From Scytonema hofmannii PCC 7110 (lineage in GTDB: Bacteria; Cyanobacteriota; Cyanobacteriia; Cyanobacteriales; Nostocaceae), in the NCBI RefSeq assembly GCF_000346485.2, contig NZ_KQ976355.1, positions 62,001 through 126,000 on the forward strand: DNA of 64,000 bases. Reading direction: 5' to 3'. The notes under the pieces are model-generated. The model did not search any database. It had not been told where the DNA came from and was given only the letters and a program-made list of their open reading frames with translations. How positions within the stretch are numbered: the stretch's first letter is position 1; the number at the start of each line of letters is the position of its first letter. The translations under genes and the position numbers were made by a program. Of this stretch, positions 53,431 to 61,526 are shown piece by piece.

Positions 53431-54596
53431 ATTTCTACTTGATGACGCTTAGGTAATGGTTTTCCGACTTTCTTACGCACTCTTCTAGAAGTTGAGTCAT
53501 CCTGTTGTGGTTGAATCTCAACTTTTTTCATATCATTATCAAGATGATCTTCATTTATTGGTAAACCCAATTCTGCACGCAGTTGCTGAACTTCCGCTTC
53601 GAGTTGTGCATGATTTTTCTCACCTTCTTTAATTTTTTTGAGGATATTTCGGCATTGGGTAACCGATAGGGCGCGACGTTCTAGGTGCTTAAGTCCAACA
53701 GAATCAGAGCCATCAGTGATTGCATCGAACAACGCATTTTGAAACCAGTTTTTCAGAATCCCTACACAACCCAAACTTCTCTCGTAACAGTAATCCCAAT
53801 GGGATACTAAATCTGGTTCTTGGGGTAATGGCATCCTGAGTTGAAAACCCCAAACCACACTTTGGAAGACTTCTCTATCTTGTTCTATATCAGCATGGTA
53901 ACGGGGAAAATGTAAGTAGACACTACGTCGGCTCAACTGGTCGCCGATATCGTGTAGGGTCAGCAATTCGTATGTACCTACCAATCCATGCACAACTCCA
54001 GTTCTGTTGGCTAAGGACTTTATTGCTTCAGGTAAATCTGTTAACTTGCGTCCAGAAGCGACCATGAGCATATGATGAGCTTCATCAATAAAAAAGATTT
54101 TAGGTTTCCCGTGTTTAAGAGCTTGCTCTAATGCCCATCCCAAATCAGTTTCAATAACTTTTGATTCAATCACAATTTGCCCTAAATTGTTGTGATAAAT
54201 ACCTCGCGTACCATAGTCTATCTTGTGGTCAATTAGTGGTTCGTTTAGGGCAAATAAGCAGCGTTTAATATGGTCTTTTGAGTTAAACAAACCGGATTTT
54301 TGGATGACTGCCTCAACGGATGCATATGGTAAGAACCCAGGGTCAATTTCTAGTTGTGGTAATGACGACTCAACTAACCACTTTTCAATTAATAAGCGTA
54401 GGGTAGTTTTACCAACTCCTGTTGGACCATAAATAAAAATTATTCGTGACTCAGAAGAATTACTAACCGCCAGCTTGAGCAAATTAAAGGCTTCTTGTAG
54501 GCGAGGGTGTGCCATTGTATACTTGTCAAAGTACAAGAGCTTTTCTGTTGGTGATTCTGCCAGTAATGTAGTGGGAAAATGCCTGGGATTAGACAT
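53427..54596 (-). CDS. tnsC: TnsC/TniB-family AAA+ ATPase
   Basis: 389 residues. Walker A IFIYGPTGVGKTTLRLLI (about 52-69) and Walker B KIFFIDEAHHML (about 166-177) are intact, with a sensor/arginine region (LANRTGVVHGLVGTYELL; LSRRSVYLHFPRYHAD). A C-terminal coiled coil and basic tail (about 320-389, ending KKVGKPLPKRHQVEI) would contact the transposase. It links target choice (TniQ) with transposition. Its normal partner TnsB is absent from the element, so it could only act if supplied in trans. Confidence 0.88.
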   Translation of the reverse strand: MSNPRHFPTTLLAESPTEKLLYFDKYTMAHPRLQEAFNLLKLAVSNSSESRIIFIYGPTGVGKTTLRLLIEKWLVESSLPQLEIDPGFLPYASVEAVIQKSGLFNSKDHIKRCLFALNEPLIDHKIDYGTRGIYHNNLGQIVIESKVIETDLGWALEQALKHGKPKIFFIDEAHHMLMVASGRKLTDLPEAIKSLANRTGVVHGLVGTYELLTLHDIGDQLSRRSVYLHFPRYHADIEQDREVFQSVVWGFQLRMPLPQEPDLVSHWDYCYERSLGCVGILKNWFQNALFDAITDGSDSVGLKHLERRALSVTQCRNILKKIKEGEKNHAQLEAEVQQLRAELGLPINEDHLDNDMKKVEIQPQQDDSTSRRVRKKVGKPLPKRHQVEI

Positions 54597-54620
54597 CGTT
54601 AATAAGAGCCAAAAATTTGG

Positions 54621-55915
54621 GTTCTTGCGTACTTAGCGTGCTAAATCAATATCATAGTGCCAAGAAAGTAAAGCTCTAATTTCAAAATTCTGAAAATTCC
54701 TAAAGCCAAATCCACTTCGCTTTATTAACTTTAATTTATTATTGATTCCTTCTACTACTCCATTCGTTGTTCTTCTTTCAAAATATCCTACTACTTCTCC
54801 AAACCACCGTTTAATTGTCTTGACACTTTTTTGATAATAAGGTTCGGCTGACTTTAACCAATCAATTAGCTTTAACATTCCTGTTCCTAAATCTTCGCTC
54901 TTATCAAAGAGATCGTGAAACTCTTCTTTCAATGAATGCATTTTTGCTATTAAAGGAGAAGCTTATTTAATTTTATCTAATTTATCTTTTTGCTTTTCTG
55001 TCAGCTTATTTTCAGCTTTTAAAATTGTAAATTTATTGCCTTTTAAACTTTCAAACACTTTTTCTCTCTCTGGCACATTTAATTCAGATGCTATTTTCTT
55101 TTCTGCTATTCTCACTTGATTTAACTCTTCATGTATTATTTTTGTAACATGAAATCTATCTACTGTTATCAAGGCGTTTGGACAAATCTTCTCTACTAAA
55201 TATTTATAGTTTCCTGTCATATCAATACTGACTTCTTCTATTTGATGAAGAACTTCTTCTCCCCACTGTTTCATAATCTTTTCGATTTGAATTTGTTTTC
55301 TTTCTTGTACTAATCCTATTAATTTTCCTGAATCTATATCTACTAACACAACAATAAATTTACCTTGTCCTTTTACCAAACTAATTTCATCTATTCCTAA
55401 CCTTCTCAAATTTGTTAAATCTATTGGCATCACATTTTTCGCTACATCCTTAATCATTGAATTTACTTCTTCATCAGTTAATCCATTATTTCTGGCAACA
55501 CTACTCACATTACTATTAATCACTTGTTTAACAATATTTTCCGCATATCGATGTGTATATGTCTTTTTTGTTCCTACAAAATCTAGCTTCTCACTAAATG
55601 TTTTTCGACATTTTTTGCACTTAAATCTTCGTCTATTTACATCTAGTATTACTTCTTTATCTCCCATTGGTAAATCTTTGACTAAATATTTTTGATTTTG
55701 ATGTAGATGCTCTGAGCTTATACCACAATGTGGACAGACAGCACTTTTCACCTTTTTATGTACTGATATAAATAAGATGCGACCCTCTTGCAGACTTGAT
55801 TCTACTACTACCTCAGGTAAATTTAAGAGTTGGGTCATTATTCTTTTCATAATTAGTTTAACTCGGAAATATTAGTAATAAAATTAATATTTTAGCACGC
55901 TAAGTACGCAAGAAC
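54621..55915. mobile_element. ISL3-family insertion sequence
   Basis: Perfect 25-bp terminal inverted repeats starting GTTCTTGCGTACTTAGCGTG lie at 54621-54645 and 55891-55915, 1295 bp overall. The usual 8-bp direct duplication is not present: the flanks are AAATTTGG on the left and AGTTTATT on the right. This suggests an adjacent deletion or recombination after insertion, consistent with the missing tnsB. Confidence 0.85.
54633..55850 (-). pseudogene. ISL3-family transposase with one in-frame stop
   Basis: A single frame of about 405 codons, the normal length, is split by TAA at 54963-54965 (after KQKDKLDKIK). Before it lie a zinc-binding N-terminus (CPHCGISSEHLH, CKKCRKTFSE) and the DDE-type core (RLGIDEISLVKGQGKFIVVL, VSIDMTGNYK, ITVDRFHVTK). 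After it the C-terminal part continues (MHSLKEEFHDLFDK, RTTNGVVEGINNKLKLIKRS), carrying the last acidic residue. The frame is unchanged across the stop, so it is a nonsense mutation rather than a frameshift. The protein is likely inactive unless read through. Confidence 0.88.
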
Positions 55916-56250
55916 AGTTTATTTGGAATCGAAGTGTTGATTTAGCTGTTAATTGTTACCTTTTAACCAGTAAATTTCCAGATTCCGAACTCTATGGATT
56001 GACCCGTCAGATAAGACGTTCAGCCGTTTCCGTTGCCTCAAATATTGCAGAAGGGTATGGGAGACGTAGTAAAAATGAGTACATCCATTTTCTTCATATT
56101 TCTTTGGGTTCACTTCGCGAGTTAGACACACAACTGATCATTGCCCAAAGAGTCAAATTAGCTGACGAGAAACTTTTTCCGCCTGTCGCCAATGAAGTTG
56201 AGGAGATGCAGAAAATTATGGTCGCAAGTATTAACAAGCTGAAAACTTAA
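55916..56250 (+). pseudogene. Four-helix-bundle (23S rRNA IVP-like) protein, start removed by the IS
   Basis: The frame enters directly from the ISL3 terminal repeat and reads FIWNRSVDLAVNCYLLTSKF, then YGLTRQIRRSAVSVASNIAEGYG, the signature of the IVP/four-helix bundle family. Only the first few residues seem lost, and the rest of about 110 codons is intact. An internal ATG gives an even shorter ORF. It lies where tnsB would be expected, so it was probably brought next to the IS by rearrangement. Confidence 0.75.
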
Positions 56251-56271
56251 ACACATATTCTTCCCCATCCT

Positions 56272-56300
56272 TCTGCCCTCTGCCCTCTGCCCTCTGCCTT
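56272..56300. repeat. Heptanucleotide short tandem repeat (STRR)
   Basis: About four tandem copies of CCCTCTG (CTGCCCT in another phase) lie between the IVP fragment and the tnsA stop. This is the classic cyanobacterial heptamer repeat. Confidence 0.8.
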
Positions 56301-56313
56301 TTTTCGTGCCATT

Positions 56314-56811
56314 CTATTCAGAAGCTGGTGGTGATACCCAGCAACCATTTTCTTCTCTTACATAACGATGAGGCTGTTTAACTACCAGCTTTTGTAACTC
56401 AGTTTCTGTTTTGCATTCTACCCAACCGGCACCATTTTTTCTAATGATAAAAAAATCTGGGGTGTAGAAAAATCCTAATTGACGCCCTAATAAAGATTGA
56501 TATTTAATTTTAAATGCAGGCGGTTGGTCATAAAATTCTAGAACCTCGTCCGAATGTTCCAGTTCATAGATAAAGGGAAGCTCAACTTTATGAGACTCGA
56601 ACTGAATAGTTTTTTTGTTTTTTTTGCTAGGATAAAAACCCGAAACATTTTTTCTTCCACCCCCAACTCGTCGAGCCGGTTCGCTCTGACGGATTGCTTG
56701 AATCGTTTTTACAGTTAATTCGGGCAACTTCAGGTCAATACACCATTTTCCAAATTCATCATCGGTAAGCATCTCCCCGATCCTCAATCCTGTCATTGAA
56801 GAAGAATTCAA
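56314..56811 (-). CDS. tnsA: TnsA-like endonuclease (N-terminal catalytic domain)
   Basis: 165 residues matching the TnsA catalytic domain of cyanobacterial Tn7-like elements: KKTIQFESHKVELPFIYELE (catalytic Glu region), FYTPDFFIIRKNGAGWVECK with the Asp and the ExK pair, then HRYVREENGCWVSPP. In many cyanobacterial elements this domain is fused to TnsB; here it stops (TAG) just after the point where a fusion would continue, next to an STRR. It would cut the 5' ends of the donor transposon. Either a separate tnsA or the surviving N-terminus of a TnsAB fusion; I favour the latter. Confidence 0.75.
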   Translation of the reverse strand: MNSSSMTGLRIGEMLTDDEFGKWCIDLKLPELTVKTIQAIRQSEPARRVGGGRKNVSGFYPSKKNKKTIQFESHKVELPFIYELEHSDEVLEFYDQPPAFKIKYQSLLGRQLGFFYTPDFFIIRKNGAGWVECKTETELQKLVVKQPHRYVREENGCWVSPPASE

Positions 56812-57049
56812 TCATTCTGGAGCGCCACCGCCGACGCTCTAGAAATCTTTTTTTGTTAAACACGCTGTACACTACGACAGCAAGCTTACGACAACAGGAA
56901 GCGATGACTAAAAGAAACGTTACCCGCTCTACCGCTTAAGTCCGCAGCGCACACTAAATAATTTTCTTAATGTTATCCATTGCTACAAAAACATTCCAGA
57001 CAGTTTACCTAACTTAACTCTTTTGGCAAGCTTATGGTACCATTTTTCG

Positions 57050-57180
57050 GTTTCGGCAATATTATCATGACTGTCGGCAGATTTTAGTAGTGAGTGTTTA
57101 ATTCAACAATCAGTTTTTCAGCCTAAATCTTGGCAATATTTTGGTTCCAGTTTTGGCAATATTATCGTCACACTGACAAT
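57050..57180. promoter_or_regulatory. Tn7-like right end with repeated transposase-binding sites
   Basis: Sites share GGCAATATT: 57055-57075 (GGCAATATTATCATGACTGT), 57132-57142 (shorter) and the terminal copy at 57155-57179. The terminal copy matches the left end for 25 bp in inverted orientation. Confidence 0.7.
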
Positions 57181-57298
57181 CGTCTTGTTTGCAGTTTTGA
57201 GCGTTTATGTTTGCAGTTCGCTACAACTAGAGAAGAGTTAATTCTATACTGTGCTTTGAATCATAATTTGAGAAAATTTCTGCACCATAAACCGAGCA

Positions 57299-57517
57299 GT
57301 GTGACTTAAAGGAAAAGATTGCTGAAAATTAAAGGATAAGCTTGCTGAACCTATAGCCTGGCTGCTTTTGTGGTCAAATTCCCGTTTCCGAGAATGCGAT
57401 CGCAAAGCACATTCAACGAATAATTCAGAATTAATCGAAATAATAAGGCTTTCAGCCTCTACGGTGGGGGGCAAGCTTTTACTTTAAAAAACGGCAATCT
57501 TTTCCTTTAAGTCACAC
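57299..57517. mobile_element. 219-bp miniature element with doubled end repeats
   Basis: Perfect 24-bp terminal inverted repeats begin GTGTGACTTAAAGGAAAAGA (57299-57322) and are mirrored at 57494-57517. Each end has a second inner copy of the 17-bp motif: TTAAAGGATAAGCTTGC at 57329-57345 on the left and GCAAGCTTTTACTTTAA at 57471-57487 on the right. Repeated binding sites at both ends are the hallmark of Tn7-like or related ends. The 125-bp interior has no gene but holds a HIP1 site. No clear target duplication. Distinct in sequence from the Tn7-like ends 120 bp to the left. Confidence 0.75.
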
Positions 57518-57570
57518 ACATATACTTTTACAACATACTTTAAGAAAAATTAGAAGGAATTATAGCCATT

Positions 57571-58737
57571 ATGTCTGAGTTTAAGCTTATATCTGACACT
57601 GGTATAGATTACACTCATTTGCAGAATTTTTTATTAATAAAAAATTGGTTAAAAGCTGATGATGAAACTGCAAGATTAATATTCCAGTTCGCAACAGATA
57701 AAAATATTACAAGCCAAGATATTGCTAATATCCCTTGCGAAGATTTGCAGATAATTGACCAACTTTGGATGTATTACAGTGACAAATATTTTGGTTTTAG
57801 TATTCAAACTAATTTTTGGGATGTACTTATTAAAGAACATAAAAAAGCTAACTTCTTAACGTTTTCTATTTTATCTTATAAATTAGGATGGTTTTTGGAG
57901 GAGGGGTGGCTAAATTATGAAACGAAACTAGATTTGCAAAAAGTACCAAAAGGGCATTTTCCTCGATGGGGCTTTGGTATCATCCCGATCACATCAGAAG
58001 TGACCTGGACACCTGGAATTATGGGACTTCGATCTTTGAGTGCATATGTAAGGATTCTAGGGTATGGAGCAGATTTAAAATTATTTGAAATCCTACCTGA
58101 CTTCGGTACTATATCTCCTCTTGAGAATTTATTTGCTCGTATAAAAACTTGTGATTTGGTAAATACAACGGCTAATGGTCTTCCAACTTTAAAGCAAAGA
58201 CTGGAGCAAAACCTAGAATTACAAGCAGTAATTAATCAAATTTCGATAACTTCAGAAATTTCTGAAATTGACACCAAGATAGACTATCTTGAAAGTCAAA
58301 ATTACTATACACCTAAAAGACGTAAAGTATTTCGTAAGCGAATCATTACATCAATCGCTCAAAGACGAGGACAACCTTTATTTCGTAAAGCTTTACTTAA
58401 TGCTTATAACTATTGCTGTGCTATGTCCGGTTGTAATGCACAGGAAGCATTAGAAGCAGCTCATATTATACCCTACTGTAAAACAGAGGATAATAATATT
58501 TCAAATGGATTACTACTGCGAGCCGATTTACATACTCTCTTTGATCTAAATTTAATTGCTATAGATCCAAAAACGATGCAGATACGAATTGCTCCTAGTT
58601 TACTAGGTACTTCTTATGAAAAAGAGATACACAATAAATTCCTGCAACTACCCATAAATAAATCAGATTATCCTAGCACCGAAGCACTCATATGGCGCTG
58701 TAACCAGTGCAATTGGTATAACCAGCTATACAAATAA
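57571..58737 (+). CDS. GUN4-domain protein fused to HNH endonuclease
   Basis: 388 residues. The N-terminal half (about 8-230) is a GUN4 tetrapyrrole-binding domain: GIDYTHLQNFLLIKNWLKAD, IANIPCEDLQIIDQLWMYYS, YFGFSIQTNFW, and the loop PKGHFP. The C-terminal half is an HNH_2-type nuclease: FRKALLNAYNYCCAMSGCNA, EALEAAHIIPYCKT, NGLLLRADLHTLFDLNLIAI. All HNH residues are visible (AHI, N, H). GUN4 usually stimulates Mg-chelatase or serves as a sensor module in cyanobacterial signalling; linked to a nuclease it would suggest a pigment- or ligand-gated DNA cutter. It has its own ribosome site (GAAGGAA) and a terminator, so it is an independent gene. Confidence 0.85.
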   Translation: MSEFKLISDTGIDYTHLQNFLLIKNWLKADDETARLIFQFATDKNITSQDIANIPCEDLQIIDQLWMYYSDKYFGFSIQTNFWDVLIKEHKKANFLTFSILSYKLGWFLEEGWLNYETKLDLQKVPKGHFPRWGFGIIPITSEVTWTPGIMGLRSLSAYVRILGYGADLKLFEILPDFGTISPLENLFARIKTCDLVNTTANGLPTLKQRLEQNLELQAVINQISITSEISEIDTKIDYLESQNYYTPKRRKVFRKRIITSIAQRRGQPLFRKALLNAYNYCCAMSGCNAQEALEAAHIIPYCKTEDNNISNGLLLRADLHTLFDLNLIAIDPKTMQIRIAPSLLGTSYEKEIHNKFLQLPINKSDYPSTEALIWRCNQCNWYNQLYK

Positions 58738-59391
58738 ACAAGCATTAATTACAGGTGGTTAGTTGTCACTGGGGAGAGGTTCCCCAGTGTTTTTACTACA
58801 CAATTAGTACATTAAGCAGCTGCCTGCTGTGCTAGAGCGCCGGTCGAGTAGAAGGTGTTGACAAATTACGCATAGTATGAATTTGATGCACACAAACACT
58901 CGCACAAGTTCATGATGGATTGCTTGGTTGTACCTAAGACATCCGCGATCACTTGTGCATCTGCCAGCCACGATGCGTCCGTAAAAACAATTTGACTCGT
59001 TCTCTTGGTTCACTCATACAAACACTGAAATAAAGACTACGATGTGTTTAACTCTTTATGTTCCTTCATGTTCTTTATAGCTAATTTTTTTCTTCTTACT
59101 TCTGGCGATCCATTACCTGGTACAGCAACTTGGTAAATTACGGAAATTCTATATTGGCAATTATTATGTCTTCTGTTAACGCTCTTTGGGCAAGGCAGGA
59201 GACAGAAGGAAATAACTATCAGAACTATCTTATACAAAGCCTTCTATCTTGCCCAATTTTACCCAATTGGGGTTGAAAAACCCGCTATCTATACAGCATT
59301 TACAATTGGTTGAGGTCTGAATTCTCATCCAATTGACCATTCTGCCCTTTGCCTTTTTCAATAACGCTTACTTTTTCTTATGCGCGATCGC
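58738..59391. other. Intergenic DNA, no convincing gene
   Basis: After the terminator the region holds only short frames. On the minus strand at 58860-59018 pieces such as DASWLADAQVIADVLGTTKQ look like a relic of a gene with broken frames. At 59037-59237 a 66-codon minus-strand frame begins with a signal-like MYKIVLIVISFCLLPC, but its remainder is not protein-like. A HIP1-related site occurs near 59385. Confidence 0.35.
58767..58796 (+). terminator. Rho-independent terminator of the GUN4-HNH gene
   Basis: CACTGGGGA and TCCCCAGTG form a perfect 9-bp stem with loop GAGGT, followed by TTTTT. It lies 30 bp after the stop codon. Confidence 0.85.
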
Positions 59392-60132
59392 CTATCTAAC
59401 TAAAGCTGGCTCTGTCTTCAACTGATCTATTCCAACGTTCTCGCTGACGTGATACAGCAAACCATAAGAATCTGTTACCAATCGGTAACGGTTGGTAAAC
59501 CGTCGCCAGTTTCCACCATTAGGAGCATGGGCGCGGAAGCTGAACTCAACAAACGAATCTCGATCGTCGGGAGTTAAAGACTGACGAGTTACAAGATCAA
59601 AGGCGCTTAAATCTTCCGGATGCCAATACTGTTCCCTGCGACGTCTTACAGCTTCTTCTAGGCTGCCAGTTACCATGATGGCACTGCTTTCACTCATCGC
59701 AACCTGGCGCTGGTCATGCAACCTAATTAATGCACAACGAAGTTCGGGATGCTCACAAAAGTAGTCAATAACTTTAATAATGGGGCGAGACAATTTCATC
59801 TCTGCTATCTGAATACCGGGGAGCGCAATCATTGGTGACGTAGACATATTGAGGTTCCTTCCTACAACCGTTTCACAGGAAATTGAAAAATACTTTGTTC
59901 CAGAGCCATGCCAAAAAACTTTAATTTCTTTGCAACCCCAAGCTGACCCCAGAGACGATAAATACCTATAGATCTGTCTTAACTCAAGTGCTTCTAATTT
60001 GTTAGAAGCTGTCAATTTAATAGTGTCAGAGGAACAAAAGGCGACATCAACACAGAAAGGTAATTGCTTTTTCAGCAACTCTGATGCATAAGCGTCAACT
60101 GTGGCAATTGCATCCAGAAGAATCTGCTTCAT
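59392..60132 (-). CDS. Hypothetical protein with C-terminal PAS-like region
   Basis: Starts probably at ATG 60132 (MKQILLDAIATVDAYASELL); 60150 is an alternative. The N-terminal third is an unknown alpha/beta region. The C-terminal part (about 165-245) has a PAS-like pattern common in cyanobacterial proteins: YWHPEDLSAFDLVTRQSLTP, FVEFSFRAHAPNGGNWRRFT, then RLVTDSYGLLYHVSENVG. It follows the 60095-60727 gene and overlaps its end, so both are co-transcribed. Similar pairs occur in cyanobacterial plasmid-type regions. Confidence 0.6.
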   Translation of the reverse strand: MKQILLDAIATVDAYASELLKKQLPFCVDVAFCSSDTIKLTASNKLEALELRQIYRYLSSLGSAWGCKEIKVFWHGSGTKYFSISCETVVGRNLNMSTSPMIALPGIQIAEMKLSRPIIKVIDYFCEHPELRCALIRLHDQRQVAMSESSAIMVTGSLEEAVRRRREQYWHPEDLSAFDLVTRQSLTPDDRDSFVEFSFRAHAPNGGNWRRFTNRYRLVTDSYGLLYHVSENVGIDQLKTEPALVR

Positions 60133-60727
60133 GTTTGTCCTGGTTATCATTGAAACTTTGTTGTCTAATCGCTATAAGTTCATCATGCCTGTAAGGTTCT
60201 CCATTATCACGAGTCAACAAAAGCGTTAGAGCAATCAATTCTTCGTCTGAAGGATAGCTACCTTGAGAAATCGCTACAACTCGTTCCAATGGAAGCGCCA
60301 CTTCCTCAGCTATTTGCTCAATGGACAGAGACGACTTGTTAATTTCTGCTATTACGAGAGCAGCGATGCTAGGGTGTTCGGATTCTTTCATTGCAGATGA
60401 GGGCTTTAGCGCGGTTTTAAGAAGCGTTCCAGCTGCCAATACGATTCTGGCAATCTCGTAATTGGAAAAATGACGTAGTGCTTCCATCACTTCTGCCACA
60501 GTTAACTTTTGCTTTTCTTTTACCTCCTTTTGTAACTCTACTGACACGTTTAGCGTTTCTCTTCCAAAGCGTTCTAGCACTTCGCTTAAAGAAATCCCCA
60601 TTGCTTTAGCACGCTCAAGCGCTGCTTTTTTCCCTGTGGGAGTAAGGTGCAGCGTCGTTTTCTGAGACTTGGGTTCGTCCCAGATTTCGCCAATGCCATC
60701 GGTGGATTTTGTTCCTTTCTTACCCAT
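60095..60727 (-). CDS. Plasmid-type hypothetical regulator
   Basis: 210 residues. The N-terminal part (about 22-60, KTTLHLTPTGKKAALERAKA, MGISLSEVLERFGRE) looks like a ribbon-helix-helix DNA-binding motif. The middle and end contain another helical unit with a helix-turn-helix-like pattern (LSIEQIAEEVALPLERVVAI). Length and style match cyanobacterial plasmid regulators. Divergent from the duplicated-domain gene at 60870 across 142 bp. Confidence 0.55.
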   Translation of the reverse strand: MGKKGTKSTDGIGEIWDEPKSQKTTLHLTPTGKKAALERAKAMGISLSEVLERFGRETLNVSVELQKEVKEKQKLTVAEVMEALRHFSNYEIARIVLAAGTLLKTALKPSSAMKESEHPSIAALVIAEINKSSLSIEQIAEEVALPLERVVAISQGSYPSDEELIALTLLLTRDNGEPYRHDELIAIRQQSFNDNQDKHEADSSGCNCHS

Positions 60728-60869
60728 ACATCAACTCTACCAGCTCTCACGGGATGCCAAAAGATTTTTTTGACAGCAGACCATTGACTTTGGTATGACG
60801 GCAGACCTATACTCTTAACCAAGGAAAAAGGAAAAACCTGACATACAAGCAGGAATACGGTCAAGAACT

Positions 60870-61439
60870 ATGGCAAGAAACTTATGGCAGCCGCTGGAAA
60901 GCCTACCAGTAACGGGCGTTGACCCAAGAATATTTTGCAGAAACCATTTCAAGTTGACAGTACTTGATGATGAAAGGGCGATCGCAGCAGAGGAAGCGGA
61001 GCCTGGGTATCTGAAAGGCTGTGTTCAACTTTTAGCGAAAGTCTTAAGCGTGACTGCCAGGACAGTGCGAGGCTGGGGGCGACTGACTTACTCAAAGATG
61101 CCCGCACACTACCTGATGGTTTTGGCTTACGCCCAAAACCTAAAAACTTTACCCAAGCAGCCCATGACTCCACGGGAATTCTGCCAACGGTTTTTTGGCA
61201 TTCACAACTTGCACCCAAGCCACATAGCTGAACACGAAACGGAGACTGGTTACAGAGGCAAGTGCAACCAGCTGTTGGCGAGAGTGCTAGGAGTAACCAC
61301 TCGCACGGTTAGAAGTTGGGGCAATCTCAATTATTCCAAAATGCCGAAACGCTATCGCCTTGTCCTGGCTTACGCATTAGCAGCAATGGGTTTCCATTCA
61401 GAGCAACAAAGACCATCAGCAATGCCATTGGCAGCATAA
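60870..61439 (+). CDS. Protein of two tandem homologous helical domains
   Basis: 189 residues made of two copies of a domain of about 75 residues: FCRNHFKLTVLDDERAIAAE ... LLAKVLSVTARTVRGWGRLT YSKMP and FCQRFFGIHNLHPSHIAEHE ... LLARVLGVTTRTVRSWGNLN YSKMP. Each unit includes a helix-turn-helix-like core (VLGVTTRTVRSWG), so the protein probably binds DNA as a pseudo-dimer. I do not recognise a named family. Divergent from the regulator at 60727; the gap should contain promoters for both. Confidence 0.6.
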   Translation: MARNLWQPLESLPVTGVDPRIFCRNHFKLTVLDDERAIAAEEAEPGYLKGCVQLLAKVLSVTARTVRGWGRLTYSKMPAHYLMVLAYAQNLKTLPKQPMTPREFCQRFFGIHNLHPSHIAEHETETGYRGKCNQLLARVLGVTTRTVRSWGNLNYSKMPKRYRLVLAYALAAMGFHSEQQRPSAMPLAA

Positions 61440-61526
61440 GCCAGAAAATTTTGGGGTGATTAATGAAGCTATCAAAACTTGTAGAAATTGGCACAAATAA
61501 GAACTTCAAACCACGGAACAAGTGTT

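Larger units (their letters stand above)
51722..57178. mobile_element. Degenerate Tn7-like transposon
   Basis: The left end (51722-51746) and right end (57155-57179) are inverted copies of TTGTCAGTGTGACGATAATA followed by TTGCC, starting TGT and ending ACA as in Tn7/Tn5053-type elements. Extra GGCAATATTATC-type copies lie inside the right end (about 57055-57075 and 57132-57142), as expected for TnsB binding sites. Genes on the minus strand: TnsA, then a gap filled by an IVP fragment and ISL3 element, TnsC/TniB, and TniQ/TnsD. TnsB is missing and there is no cargo between tniQ and the left end. The bases outside the ends (TTACT and ATCGT) do not form a 5-bp duplication. Confidence 0.8.

Noticed and set aside
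51722-57179. CRISPR-associated transposon (CAST)
   Set aside because: No Cas12k, Cascade genes, CRISPR repeats or tracrRNA-like region are visible inside or beside the element; TniQ has the long TnsD-like DNA-binding C-terminus instead.
51579-57231. 12-bp direct repeat GCTACAACTAGA (51579-51590 and 57220-57231) as the target duplication of the Tn7-like element
   Set aside because: It lies 133 bp and 42 bp outside the recognised ends and is longer than the 5-bp duplication of this class; probably coincidence.
57244-57474. Minus-strand 76-codon ORF
   Set aside because: It overlaps the 219-bp miniature element ends and has no protein-like pattern or ribosome site.
58804-59013. Minus-strand 69-codon ORF after the GUN4-HNH gene
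   Set aside because: Composition is not protein-like and no start signal is seen; at best a relic in several frames.
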